A stretch of 64,000 nt of DNA, from the NCBI RefSeq assembly GCF_001939115.1, contig NZ_MQTZ01000042.1, forward strand, positions 220,034-284,033, written 5' to 3'. This DNA comes from Leptolyngbya sp. 'hensonii' (GTDB taxonomy: Bacteria > Cyanobacteriota > Cyanobacteriia > GCF-001939115). The notes beneath the pieces were generated by a model. It did no database searches and was not told the DNA's origin. It saw nothing but the letters and a program-made list of their open reading frames with translations. This document shows, one piece after another, positions 43,910 through 52,932 of the stretch (its first letter is position 1; every line of letters begins with the position of its first letter). The translations under genes and the position numbers were made by a program.

Positions 43910-46171
43910 TCAACTGATGGGCTCCCATTCTTCTTTGGGCAGATTGGGCGGGCACCAGAAGAGGTTTTTACTGGAGACCCCCAGAGAATCTAGAATTTCC
44001 CGCATGATGTCCGTGCAATACATCCAGTATCCGAGGTCCTCATACATGCGATCGGGATTAAATTCCTGGTCGTAATGCACCACATTGGGAAGATCGGCAA
44101 ATTCATCGGAAGACTGGGGAGAGATGACGAGTAATCGCCAGGGTTTTCCCTGGCAGCGGCTTTCTAACTTGCTGGCCAGATCAATGATGCTGCCCCGATC
44201 GGCAATTCCTGTACGAACAAAGAGGACTTTATCGCAATGGCGCAGGGTGTACCAGAACCGACCCGCACGGGCAGAATAGCGAACCCGCATGCGGTCATAG
44301 ACGGGTTGCATATGATTGACCGGATCATCACTCTCTTCCACTTCGTGCGCGAAGGAAAGTCCGGACCAGCGAGTGTGATAGACCCGTCGATGGTCATGGT
44401 TGTAGTGCAGGAGGGCTGGATTCCACATGTCGTAGAAATTGCTGGCGATCGCATCAGCCACATCACTGACTTTGGTGGTGCGGGTCAGGTCGAAGGGGAA
44501 AGCCGGACCATCGTACTCCAGTTTGTACAGAAGCATGCGAATCGCACAGCGATCGCCAAGGGGCAGGATCGCCACACGACTGATGTCTGAAAGGGGGCAC
44601 TTGAATTGGAAAAGAATGGAGGAATGGGGCGCGGCTTTGACCCGGCTTTCCAGGCCATGTTTGCCAATTAACAACGTGCTAAATGGTGCGTCTGGACGGG
44701 TGGGGTCATCATAGACGCCATGGGGCATTGCCTGGAGCGCCGTGCGAACTTCCTGCCACATGGGATGGATGTTGTATTCCTGATCGGATTCGTTGATCAC
44801 CCGCAGCAGACGATCGCTCTCTTGCAAGAGTCCTACATTGCCGTCATAGTACAAGATCTCGGAGTGACTGGGGGCGAAGAAGTTGCAGGCCGCACTATAT
44901 TCAATGTCAGAGGCGGGAGGAATTTCAACGACTGAAGTGATCGTGCCACGATCGTCAACGGCGAAAGAGAGGTCGCTGCCATTGGCAGGGACATACAGAC
45001 CCGGTACCAATTTGGCCCGTTCTTGCAGGGCAGTTTGCAAATCCTGCCAGTCGGGGTGTAGGGTGTAGGGATATTTGGAGGTATTGATAATTCGCAGGCA
45101 ACGCTCTTCGTTGCAGACAAAGAGGTGAAAGTCTTTGTGATCGGAGTAGATTGGGACTTCCAATTTCTGGTAAGGAAGGCGTTTCTCCTGGGCCATGCGA
45201 TGGGTATCGATCTGGAACAGTTGCTGATCGATCGCCTCAAACATGCGTCGATGGCCTGCTGAATTGGGATGAGCCGGATCAATGGCAAGTCCATCCTGCC
45301 AGCGCCCCTGTCCGTCATCCAGAACCCCCAACCAGTCGAAAATGGGCACGCCCCAGCTCAACATGCGGTTGTGGGTGTCCCGCAATAACCAGTGGTGTTC
45401 GGGGCCGTAATCGCCATTGGGATAGACCCCACCCAGCATGGGCATTGCCCCTAATTCTCGAATCATCTTCACCAGTTGCTGCAGGCCACTTTCGAAGCGC
45501 CGTTGTACAGCACGTCGATCGTGGGGGGCACAGTGGGCCAGTCCCTCATTGCCCAGGGAGAGGGATACGATGACGATATCGGGGTTTTCGGGCGCGATCG
45601 TGAGGGGAAAGCGATCAATCGTTCGACTGACATTGGCCCCAATTTCCGACAGATTGACGACCTGATGTCCGAACTGGTTATGCAGTGCTTGTTCCAGAAG
45701 ATAGGCCCAACCTTTCAACAACCAGGCATTGCAGCCTAAAGCGACAGAACTCCCAATGATGATGATTTTCAGCCCCTGGGGGGTTTGGGGCAGAGGAGTC
45801 CGAGGGACTGGATTAGCCAAATATCCGTAAGGATGGGGACGCACAATGCCAAACATCCCGTCATCGACCACCAGCATGTTTCCCTGATGGTTGAGTTCAA
45901 AGGGGACGGAGCGGTTGTGGGCCTGGGTTTCCCAGTCTAGAGTGTCATCAGCGAGCAGGCGGACGTACTTGTATTCAAGGCTGGTAGGGAGGTCGGCGGC
46001 AGCAATCCCCAGGGTCGGATCGAGATCAACCCACCACAAGGGGTACTGGTCTGAACGGGTACGGAGCCGCACACACTTGGTCACATCCCATGCACCCAGT
46101 TGGGCAGTGGAGCCCAAAATCCCGATCGCTTCCCCTATCTGCGTGTGCGCTCTGACCTGAAATCGGTACAT
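43910..46171 (-). CDS. CBM20 - SGNH hydrolase - DUF1796 fusion protein
   Basis: A 753-residue multidomain protein. Residues 1-110 form a starch-binding (CBM20) domain: FQVRAHTQIGEAIGILGSTAQLGAWD...YKYVRLLADDTLDWE. Residues about 135-345 form an SGNH/GDSL hydrolase: IIGSSVALGCNAW (block I Ser), SEIGANVSRT, VSLSLGNEG (block III-like) and DPAHPNSAGHR (Asp/His). A middle region has two related segments (CLRIINTSKYPYTLHPDWQDLQTAL and LLRVINESDQEYNIHPMWQEVRTAL). Residues about 545-753 are DUF1796 (ILPLGDRCAIRMLLY, FPFDLTRTT, LLHYNHDHRRVYHTRW, LFVRTG), predicted papain-like. No signal peptide, so probably cytoplasmic. Glycogen or polysaccharide de-esterification is inference. Confidence 0.75.
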   Translation of the reverse strand: MYRFQVRAHTQIGEAIGILGSTAQLGAWDVTKCVRLRTRSDQYPLWWVDLDPTLGIAAADLPTSLEYKYVRLLADDTLDWETQAHNRSVPFELNHQGNMLVVDDGMFGIVRPHPYGYLANPVPRTPLPQTPQGLKIIIIGSSVALGCNAWLLKGWAYLLEQALHNQFGHQVVNLSEIGANVSRTIDRFPLTIAPENPDIVIVSLSLGNEGLAHCAPHDRRAVQRRFESGLQQLVKMIRELGAMPMLGGVYPNGDYGPEHHWLLRDTHNRMLSWGVPIFDWLGVLDDGQGRWQDGLAIDPAHPNSAGHRRMFEAIDQQLFQIDTHRMAQEKRLPYQKLEVPIYSDHKDFHLFVCNEERCLRIINTSKYPYTLHPDWQDLQTALQERAKLVPGLYVPANGSDLSFAVDDRGTITSVVEIPPASDIEYSAACNFFAPSHSEILYYDGNVGLLQESDRLLRVINESDQEYNIHPMWQEVRTALQAMPHGVYDDPTRPDAPFSTLLIGKHGLESRVKAAPHSSILFQFKCPLSDISRVAILPLGDRCAIRMLLYKLEYDGPAFPFDLTRTTKVSDVADAIASNFYDMWNPALLHYNHDHRRVYHTRWSGLSFAHEVEESDDPVNHMQPVYDRMRVRYSARAGRFWYTLRHCDKVLFVRTGIADRGSIIDLASKLESRCQGKPWRLLVISPQSSDEFADLPNVVHYDQEFNPDRMYEDLGYWMYCTDIMREILDSLGVSSKNLFWCPPNLPKEEWEPIS

Positions 46172-46372
46172 ATGGGTCTACGGAGTAGTGAGAGGATTGA
46201 ACTAGCGGCATGCAGGTCGAAATCACTGCTTGGGAAACTTCCGTATCCCTGGGAATCGAACCTATCATATATCTCCGTGCAATAGGTGTCTCAGAAACTA
46301 CTTTGACGCTCGATCGGATGGTGGAAGGGGAGATGGGGGATTGTCTGAGTTCTCTGCATACCATCAACGTAG
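46172..46372. other. Intergenic region
   Basis: About 200 bp upstream of the CBM20 fusion gene and downstream of the DUF922 gene. No gene, repeat or clear promoter was recognised. Confidence 0.3.
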
Positions 46373-47068
46373 TTAAGGGAAAGTAGCCCCCTGGCTGGCT
46401 CCGTGACCGGTGGTCTGATCGTAGGTAATATCTTTCTGGTTATAGCGCTGGATGATCGATCGGGCCGCCTGATTGGCAGCACTTTCCAATTCTGGACAGG
46501 TGGGATAGGCCGAAAACCCCTGTAGTTTGCTTAAAATCTCCCGGCCTGCATTCAGCCCGTGATCTTTGTGGCCATCCTCATGGGCTTTCAGGGCTGTAAT
46601 ATAACGCTGCCATCGCTGCACCAGGGCTTGGGATACTTCACTCGACGGATGCCATTGCGGCATCAGGATGGTCACCTCCGTCTTCACCTGGGCTGTCGTG
46701 ATCTGGCAATTTCCCCCTCTGGATTCATAGCGATAGTTCCAGCGAACATACCAGTCTGTTCTGGCATCAAAGCGGCGATTGGCATTGCTATCAGTTGGCC
46801 CCACCGCATTCATCTGCTCACGCAGTTCTTGCGCTGTCGATCCGGTGATGGTGTAGTAGGTCATTTTGACCGTCGCATCATCCTCTGGTTTGTTGGTTTG
46901 GGCCAGGGAGTCTAAATCCTGGAGGACAGGTGCAGCTCCGCAGCCCGCCAGCAAGGAGAGAGACACAGCCATGGCCGCAAGTTGACGCTGACGGGCTGAC
47001 CACAGGGCAACCAGACTGGCTGGAGATCGTTGAGGCTGGACCGGTTTCAGAGTATTGCTTTTCACCAT
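46373..47068 (-). CDS. DUF922 family zinc-dependent protease-like lipoprotein
   Basis: A 231-residue exported protein. A basic N-terminus is followed by a hydrophobic stretch ending LSLLAGCGAAP, a probable lipobox. The DUF922 domain has MTYYTITGSTAQELREQMNAVGP, DWYVRWNYRY, a Cys in GGNCQI, and ALKAHEDGHKDHGL, the HExxH zinc site with an extra His. Family members are predicted metallopeptidases; no substrate is known. It stands alone between the CBM20 fusion and surE. Confidence 0.8.
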   Translation of the reverse strand: MVKSNTLKPVQPQRSPASLVALWSARQRQLAAMAVSLSLLAGCGAAPVLQDLDSLAQTNKPEDDATVKMTYYTITGSTAQELREQMNAVGPTDSNANRRFDARTDWYVRWNYRYESRGGNCQITTAQVKTEVTILMPQWHPSSEVSQALVQRWQRYITALKAHEDGHKDHGLNAGREILSKLQGFSAYPTCPELESAANQAARSIIQRYNQKDITYDQTTGHGASQGATFP

Positions 47069-47169
47069 AGATTCAGGCGGGGGAGATGGAAAACAAGAGT
47101 CAAATTTTTTAGATGGCTTCCTCTTTATTCTTCCCTGACCGCAGATTTCCCGCTCAAAATCCCATTTTT

Positions 47170-47871
47170 TTAGAGCTGAATTTTAGTCACTGCAATCTGG
47201 CCTGAGAAGCAAACATCCACATCACTCCCGGGTTCCCGCGATCTCTGGGCATAGTCCCCCACATAAATCAATTGATCCCCCTCGACCCGGTAATTCACGG
47301 GCAGAGGCTGGGTCGAAAGCGGGCAAAACACCAGCTCCGGATCCGGATCATCCGGTTCCAGATGGGGCAAATTCACGTTCCAGAAGCTCCCTGGGTCCAG
47401 GGGCAGACGCAGGAGCTGGTTGACCACCGTTGCAGTCCAGCGAGCAGCCGTCTCCCAATGGATGGGACGTTTGCCTTTGCGGTAATGGGAGATGGCAATT
47501 CCCGGAATGCCATGGAGGGCAGCTTCCCGCACCGCAGCAACGGTCCCAGAGATATAAGTATCAGCACCCAGATTTCCACCTGCATTGATGCCAGACAGCA
47601 CCCAATCCACCTCCGAACAGAGGTGACTGAGGGCAACACGGGTGCAATCTGCTGGGGTTCCCCCGATCGCAAACTCCTGCTGCGATCGGGGATGAATCTG
47701 GATGGGGTGGGAGGTCGTAACCTGGTGTCCACAGCCGGAATGATGCTCCTGGGGAGCCACCACGATTACCTCATTCGCCTCATGATCCACCCCATAGTCC
47801 TGCAGGGCCTGATACAGGGCCTTAATTCCTGGCGCGTCGATTCCATCATCATTGGTCAGAACAAAGGTCAT
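47170..47871 (-). CDS. surE: 5'/3'-nucleotidase SurE
   Basis: Metal-dependent survival protein E phosphatase acting on nucleoside monophosphates. It opens FVLTNDDGIDAPGIKAL with the DD metal ligands and has VVAPQEHHSGCGHQVT, GTPADCTRVAL, DWVLSGINAGGNLG, ISGTVAAVREAALHGIPGIAIS and FWNVNLPH. 233 residues, full length. No pcm or rpoS neighbour, as usual in cyanobacteria. Confidence 0.94.
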   Translation of the reverse strand: MTFVLTNDDGIDAPGIKALYQALQDYGVDHEANEVIVVAPQEHHSGCGHQVTTSHPIQIHPRSQQEFAIGGTPADCTRVALSHLCSEVDWVLSGINAGGNLGADTYISGTVAAVREAALHGIPGIAISHYRKGKRPIHWETAARWTATVVNQLLRLPLDPGSFWNVNLPHLEPDDPDPELVFCPLSTQPLPVNYRVEGDQLIYVGDYAQRSREPGSDVDVCFSGQIAVTKIQL

Positions 47872-48272
47872 GAATCGTTAGGGATAGGGGCCAGTCCCAT
47901 CCTACAGGACCCCTTCCCGATCGTTTCACGGACAACAGGGTTCAAACAGCACCAGCCTGTACACAAGTTTTTTATTTTTTTCCCTTAGATTTGGAGTTAA
48001 CATCTAGATGGCATTAAAAAATACTCTCAATGCCTAGTTGATAGTACTGAAACACTCTAGTTGGTATTACTGAATATCTATTTGGGTTATCACTGAATCC
48101 CTGATTCGGCAAGATCTTTGGCGACAGGAGGTCTAATTTCAACCTCATCCACCCTATCTTCTGAGCTGTTCTTGGGATCAGAAATTGAACTCAGTATTGC
48201 AGCTTGCCCACTCCCCAATGAGCCCCATGTATCCCCTTACTTCAGCATTCTTATTCAGGTAAAAGCATTCCA
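47872..48272 (+). other. Long intergenic region upstream of the DUF11 operon
   Basis: About 400 bp without a gene, more AT-rich than the surrounding DNA, between divergent surE and the first DUF11 gene. It includes a run of T residues near 47969-47980 and the phased direct repeats listed next. The palindrome GAATC-CCT-GATTC lies at 48095-48107. It probably holds the main promoter of the 13-kb operon. Confidence 0.5.
48034..48097 (+). promoter_or_regulatory. Three phased imperfect direct repeats (candidate operator)
   Basis: CTAGTTGATAGTACTGAA (48034-48051) and CTAGTTGGTATTACTGAA (48057-48074) differ at two of 18 positions. CTATTTGGGTTATCACTGAA (48078-48097) is a weaker third copy. The spacings of 23 and 21 bp are close to two helical turns, as for a regulator that binds side by side on one face of DNA. 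Confidence 0.5.
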
Positions 48273-50729
48273 ATGAGTACGACCCGGCATTCTAACCGTT
48301 CTTTTCACCCGTCCTATCCGGCCCTGATCTCGACTGCCCTGCTCACAGGGGGTCTCTTCCAGCTCGCCCTGCCGGTGCTGGCGATCGGAGCTCCGGCGGG
48401 CACCCAGATCAACAACCGGGCCACCGCTACCTACGAAGACTCCACCAATCCAGGCGTACAGATCAATACCACTTCCAACACGGTCACGATCACGGTGGCT
48501 GAAGTCGCCGGTCTGACCAACGTCCCCGCCGGAATTTTAGATGCCAATGGCGGTAGCGTGTCCACAGGGGATACGGTGAGCTTCGACTTCCTCGTGACAA
48601 ACGTGGGGAACGACGCGACCAACCTCTTCATTCCCGGTTCTAACAACATTACGACCCAGGGCCTGACCATCACCACGATTCAAGCTGACCTGGACAACAA
48701 CGGTACCTTTGAGACCACCTTCACCCCAGGCACCGACTTTACCACCACAACCCCGATCGCCGCCGATGCCAGCATTCGGGTGCGGGTCACGGGTACGGTG
48801 ACCGCTAACACCGCTGGGGCTCCCGTCTCGGTTCGGTTAGGAGACACCCCTCCCAACGATAACTCAGCGGCGACCCAGAACCAGGCCAGTACTGGTGTAA
48901 ACACGGATGTCCGAACCGTGAATACGGGTGCCACCCCGGTTAACGGTCAACGGGAAGCCAGTGCCCTGAACGCCACTACTCTGGGCATTGCCGTCACCAC
49001 TCAAGCCTTGGCTACTGTCCTGAAAACCATGGCCACCTACAGTCCAGGGGGTACGGCTACCACAGACGACCAGGTGACCTACCGGTTAGATCTGCGCATT
49101 CCCTCCAGCCCGCCCCCTGGGAACAGCTTCACCGTGGGTACCCTGGAAGGTACCGCGATCACGGTCAACGGCAACACTGTCACCCGGATTCTGGTGTCTG
49201 ATGTCATCCCGGCAGGCACAGTCTTTGACCCCGGTTTCACCCCGGTGGCTCCGCCTAACTGGCAGGTGGTGTACAGCACTACGGCCCCGGGTAACGCGAT
49301 CGCCGCCCAGTGGCAAACCGCCCAACCTGCTGCCGCCACTATCCGCCGTGTGGGTTTCATCCTCAACCTGCCTGCGGGTACCGCTGCGGATGCCAATGGG
49401 GGCACCCTGCCACCCGGTTCCACCACCGAAACAGATGCCAATGGGTTCCGCTTCCGGGTGGTGACGACGAACCTGACCACGGGGGGCCAAGTCGCGAACA
49501 TTGCCCAGGCATTTGGGGAAACCCAGGGCGATGCCGCCAACACGATCGTCTACGACGAATCCGGGGACCAGAACCCGAATAACTTTGACGGCAGCGCTCC
49601 TGGTGCTGCCTTTAACCCGGTAACAGATACGGGCGTTGCCAACCCTACCACCCAGGGCACGGACAACAGCAACAACAACACGGGCCAGGGAGCAGGCGGG
49701 GAAGATAACGTGGTGGTGATTTCACCCCCCGGCAGCATTCTCAATGGTCCCCAGGGCCAACCGGGAGCCACAGGGCCGACCAACCAGCAGGACGACTTTA
49801 CAAACAAGACGGCAACGGATACCCCGGCGGGTAATGCCGGAACCTACGATCCGGCCCCCATTGTCTTCACGAATACGGTTCAGAATCCTCCCAGTAATAC
49901 CAGCAACCTGAGCAATGTGGTGCTGAAACCGATCGCCCCAGGCGAAGCTGCTGCAGCCACAGCCGGTGGGTTTGGAGCCAACACCGATCTCCCGGCAGGC
50001 ACCACCGTCACCATTACCCTGGGGGCACAGACCGCCACCTACACTTACAACGGCACCACCTTTACCACCACCGATGCACCGGTGACGATCGCCACCCTGG
50101 CTCCAGGTGTTTCCCAGAACTATACGGTTGCAGTCAACCTGCCCACGGTCGGCCAAACGACGGCCTTTCCGGTGCCGATCGTCAGCTTTATCGACAGCGG
50201 TATCAACCCGGGTCAGTTTGATCCGGCTTCAGAGCCTGTCTTTAACTTGACGATCGATCGGGCTTACACCGGCTTTGTTCGTCTGGTGAAACAATTCCGG
50301 ATTTTGGCGGCAGATGGGGTTACGGTCCTGCAGGATTTCCCGGCGAATCCTCTGGATGCGACGCAGGTGGCTACGGTCCAGCCTCAGCCGAATCAGATTA
50401 TTCAATACCGGATTACTTACGTCAATATCTCGACGGCCAGTACCGGTGCGGCCAGCGGTAATGTGCTGCTGAATGCCAACAATCTGGTGATTACGGAGGA
50501 TGGCACGGCGGCTCCCAATAACTGGGCCCAATTCACGATCAATATCACCAATTCAGCGGCTGATCCGGGCGGGGTGATTACCTATTTTACGGCTCCGATT
50601 CCGGCGGCTCCAGGTGGGGGTAATGCGGTGGATCCGGGGGCGGCGACCACGGGCTACCGGGACTCGGTATCGGGCACTCTGGCCCCTGGCGCATCGGGGC
50701 AATTCACTTTCCGCCGTCGGGTGAATTAA
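48273..50729 (+). CDS. DUF11-type secreted surface protein
   Basis: First gene of the five-gene operon, 818 residues. Signal peptide LISTALLTGGLFQLALPVLA is followed by GAPAGTQINNRATATYEDS, the start typical of cyanobacterial DUF11 proteins. Several beta-sandwich repeats follow, rich in Thr, Asn, Gly and Pro, with phrases such as GDTVSFDFLVTNVGNDATN, DDQVTYRLDL and NQIIQYRITYVNIS. A Gly/Asn/Gln linker (about 455-500) is low-complexity. The C-terminus ends GTLAPGASGQFTFRRRVN, a motif recurring at the end of the last protein of the operon (GFIRFRTQVN). No sortase signal or anchor. Likely a cell-surface or sheath component. Confidence 0.8.
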   Translation: MSTTRHSNRSFHPSYPALISTALLTGGLFQLALPVLAIGAPAGTQINNRATATYEDSTNPGVQINTTSNTVTITVAEVAGLTNVPAGILDANGGSVSTGDTVSFDFLVTNVGNDATNLFIPGSNNITTQGLTITTIQADLDNNGTFETTFTPGTDFTTTTPIAADASIRVRVTGTVTANTAGAPVSVRLGDTPPNDNSAATQNQASTGVNTDVRTVNTGATPVNGQREASALNATTLGIAVTTQALATVLKTMATYSPGGTATTDDQVTYRLDLRIPSSPPPGNSFTVGTLEGTAITVNGNTVTRILVSDVIPAGTVFDPGFTPVAPPNWQVVYSTTAPGNAIAAQWQTAQPAAATIRRVGFILNLPAGTAADANGGTLPPGSTTETDANGFRFRVVTTNLTTGGQVANIAQAFGETQGDAANTIVYDESGDQNPNNFDGSAPGAAFNPVTDTGVANPTTQGTDNSNNNTGQGAGGEDNVVVISPPGSILNGPQGQPGATGPTNQQDDFTNKTATDTPAGNAGTYDPAPIVFTNTVQNPPSNTSNLSNVVLKPIAPGEAAAATAGGFGANTDLPAGTTVTITLGAQTATYTYNGTTFTTTDAPVTIATLAPGVSQNYTVAVNLPTVGQTTAFPVPIVSFIDSGINPGQFDPASEPVFNLTIDRAYTGFVRLVKQFRILAADGVTVLQDFPANPLDATQVATVQPQPNQIIQYRITYVNISTASTGAASGNVLLNANNLVITEDGTAAPNNWAQFTINITNSAADPGGVITYFTAPIPAAPGGGNAVDPGAATTGYRDSVSGTLAPGASGQFTFRRRVN

Positions 50730-50738
50730 TTGCCGTTG

Positions 50739-50770
50739 AAGTAGAGGCGTTGCCTGCAACGCTTCTACTT
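50739..50770. repeat. Perfect 14-bp-stem hairpin between DUF11 genes
   Basis: AAGTAGAGGCGTTG (50739-50752) pairs fully (one G-T) with CAACGCTTCTACTT (50757-50770) around CCTG. From memory it resembles the short palindromic repeats with GTAGAGACGTTGC that are abundant between cyanobacterial genes. No T-run follows, so it is more likely a repeat or mRNA-stability element than a strong terminator. Confidence 0.7.
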
Positions 50771-50826
50771 GATCACCCCTCTACGGTATTGGCCTTAATC
50801 CATTGCATTCCTTTTAATCCATTCCC

Positions 50827-51411
50827 ATGCAACGACACATTATCCTTGGCTCAGGTTTGGTTACGGTTTTAACAGCAGTCTTCTGGATCAATGGCTCGAC
50901 TAGCCTTGCTGCTGCCCCCTTTCAGGTGAGTGGCACGGGCAATGGAGCCCCGATCGTCAGTCAAAAACCTGCTCAGGTGGATTTGCAACTGCTGGTGGAA
51001 AAACAAATGGTGGTGCGGGATACCCAGGGCAAGCAGCAGATTGCCTGGCAACCGCTGCAGGGCAATGTCACGGTTCAGCCCGGGGATACCCTGCGTTATA
51101 GCTTCACAGGGAAAAATACCAGCGATCGGGCGGTGAAAAATCTGGCTGTGACCCAGCCGATTCCCCGCCAGATGGTTTATCTGCCCTACTCTGCCACGGG
51201 CAGTGCACCCATTCCCGTCAAGATTACCTACAGCACGGACAACGGCAAGACTTTTGTGGAGACTCCCACGATTCAGGTCAGGTTGGCCAATGGTAAGGTT
51301 CAGACCCAGCCTGCTCCTCCGTCTGCCTACACCCAGATTCGCTGGACGGCAACCCAGCCCCTCAGTCCTAGTGCCAGCTTTACTGGCAGTTACCAGGTGC
51401 GCGTCCGCTAG
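50827..51411 (+). CDS. Small DUF11-like exported protein
   Basis: A 194-residue single-domain protein. It has a signal peptide (IILGSGLVTVLTAVFWINGS, cleavage near AAA), then one beta-sandwich with VDLQLLVEKQMVVRDTQGKQ, VTVQPGDTLRYSFTGKNTSDRAVKNLAVTQPIP, VYLPYSATGSAPIPVKITYS and a C-terminal IRWTATQPLSPSASFTGSYQVRVR. The PGDTLRY...N.S...V.N..V...P pattern is that of a DUF11 repeat. It sits 98 bp after the first gene and 22 bp before the next. Probably a subunit or cap of the surface structure built by its neighbours (inference). Confidence 0.72.
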   Translation: MQRHIILGSGLVTVLTAVFWINGSTSLAAAPFQVSGTGNGAPIVSQKPAQVDLQLLVEKQMVVRDTQGKQQIAWQPLQGNVTVQPGDTLRYSFTGKNTSDRAVKNLAVTQPIPRQMVYLPYSATGSAPIPVKITYSTDNGKTFVETPTIQVRLANGKVQTQPAPPSAYTQIRWTATQPLSPSASFTGSYQVRVR

Positions 51412-51432
51412 TCCCCCCAATCAGGAAAGACC

Positions 51433-52932
51433 ATGAGTTTCCAGCTAAGCTGGAGCCAACGCTTAAGAGCGCCCTGGCTCAGAAGTCTGGCGGCGATCGT
51501 GCTGACCAGCAGTCTGCTCCCCCTCAGTCCGATCGCTAGGGCCGGGATCTCCCTCCAGAACCGGGCAACGGCTACCTATGGCGATGGGATTCAGGCGGAC
51601 CTGATTGACGTTATGGCTGTCTCCGGAGTGGTTGCGGCCCAGCCTACCGTTGTGCCTCCTGGTCGCATTACGGGTTGTGCTGGGGAAACCTTGCCCACCT
51701 ATACCGGCTTTAAGGTCAGCCTGTTTGATCCTTTAATGGGAGACCCCACGGGCACCTCTCCTGGCAACCCAACCCCCTTGACGCCTACCGAAGTCCCCGA
51801 TGTTGTAGGCAATGGTATTCCCCTGGGACTGGTCCCCAACAGCCAGAATATCAATCTCTTTCCCAGCAACCAGGGCAGTTTTAACTTCCTCCTGAATGCC
51901 AGCCAGCAAAGCTTCGGCAAGACCTACATTCTGGTTATTACGCCACCTGCTGGTTCCGGATATGACCAGCGTCGGGTGCAGGTGACGATCGGGGCTACCA
52001 CTGGCAATAGCCTTATCTACACCGCCACGGCCCTGGATGGTAAGCCCCTGAATCCCCCCAATGGCCAGACCTCTGTTAGCTACACCCAGAGCCTGACGGA
52101 TTTGAATCAGGCAGGTATTTCCCTTGCCGTGATTGCTCCCACCGTGAGTGTTTGCCAGAACCAGGCTCTGCAGATTGTTAAGAGTGGCGATCGGGCTGCT
52201 GCTGAACCGGGGGATACGGTGATTTATCGCCTTGCCATTCGCAACCTCTCCAGTACTGCCGTGGTTAACCTGACGGTCACGGACGTGCTGCCCCTCGGCT
52301 TTACCTATGGGGTGGGGTCGGTGCGGGGCGAATCTAACGGTACTCCTGTTTCCATTGCCACCGAGCGGTCTGGTTCCACCCTCCAGTTCAAAGCTGAAAA
52401 CTTTGCTCTCCCTCCTGGTAGCCAGAATCAGCCTTCGGTGCTGACGATCGCCTACGCTGCCACCCTCACCCCTGACGCCATTCGGGGTTCCGGGCAGAAC
52501 TCCGCTGCCGTCTCAGGACAGCGAACCGACAACCAGTTGCTGGTGAAAGACGGCCCCAGTATCCATCGGCTGGCTATCCGGGCGGGCATCCTGGCGGACT
52601 GTGGCACCCTGATTGGCCGTGTCTTTTACGACAAGAACTTTGATGGGGAACAGCAACCGGGCGAACCAGGGCTTCCCAATGCGGTCATTTTCATGGACGA
52701 CGGTAATCGTATCGTCACCGACGTGAATGGGCTGTTTTCAGTGGCGAATGTGATCGCTGGTGCCCGTACTGCCACTCTGGATCTGACTTCAGTCCCAGGG
52801 TACACCCTGGCCCCCAATCCCTACTTTATCGAGCGCAACAGTCAGGTGCGCCTGGTGCGCCTGGAACCGGGTGGACTGGCCCGGATCAATTTCGGAGTTG
52901 TCCCTGCCGTTCAGACTGGAGGGACGCCATGA
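51433..52932 (+). CDS. DUF11 and SdrD-B-like surface protein
   Basis: A 499-residue exported protein. Signal peptide SLAAIVLTSSLLPLSPIARA, then ISLQNRATATYGDG. The middle region has GDTVIYRLAIRNLSSTAVVNLTVTDVLPLGFTYGVGSV, a clear DUF11 repeat. Near the C-terminus (about 395-490) is an SdrD B-like/prealbumin-like domain: LIGRVFYDKNFDGEQQPGEPGLPNAVIFMDDGNRIVTDVNGLFSVANV. It contains several Cys residues (GCAGE, SVCQNQ, ADCGTL). Its stop overlaps the ATG of the outer-membrane gene (ATGA, 52929-52932). Such proteins in other bacteria precede a barrel protein that continues the B-domain pattern. Confidence 0.8.
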   Translation: MSFQLSWSQRLRAPWLRSLAAIVLTSSLLPLSPIARAGISLQNRATATYGDGIQADLIDVMAVSGVVAAQPTVVPPGRITGCAGETLPTYTGFKVSLFDPLMGDPTGTSPGNPTPLTPTEVPDVVGNGIPLGLVPNSQNINLFPSNQGSFNFLLNASQQSFGKTYILVITPPAGSGYDQRRVQVTIGATTGNSLIYTATALDGKPLNPPNGQTSVSYTQSLTDLNQAGISLAVIAPTVSVCQNQALQIVKSGDRAAAEPGDTVIYRLAIRNLSSTAVVNLTVTDVLPLGFTYGVGSVRGESNGTPVSIATERSGSTLQFKAENFALPPGSQNQPSVLTIAYAATLTPDAIRGSGQNSAAVSGQRTDNQLLVKDGPSIHRLAIRAGILADCGTLIGRVFYDKNFDGEQQPGEPGLPNAVIFMDDGNRIVTDVNGLFSVANVIAGARTATLDLTSVPGYTLAPNPYFIERNSQVRLVRLEPGGLARINFGVVPAVQTGGTP

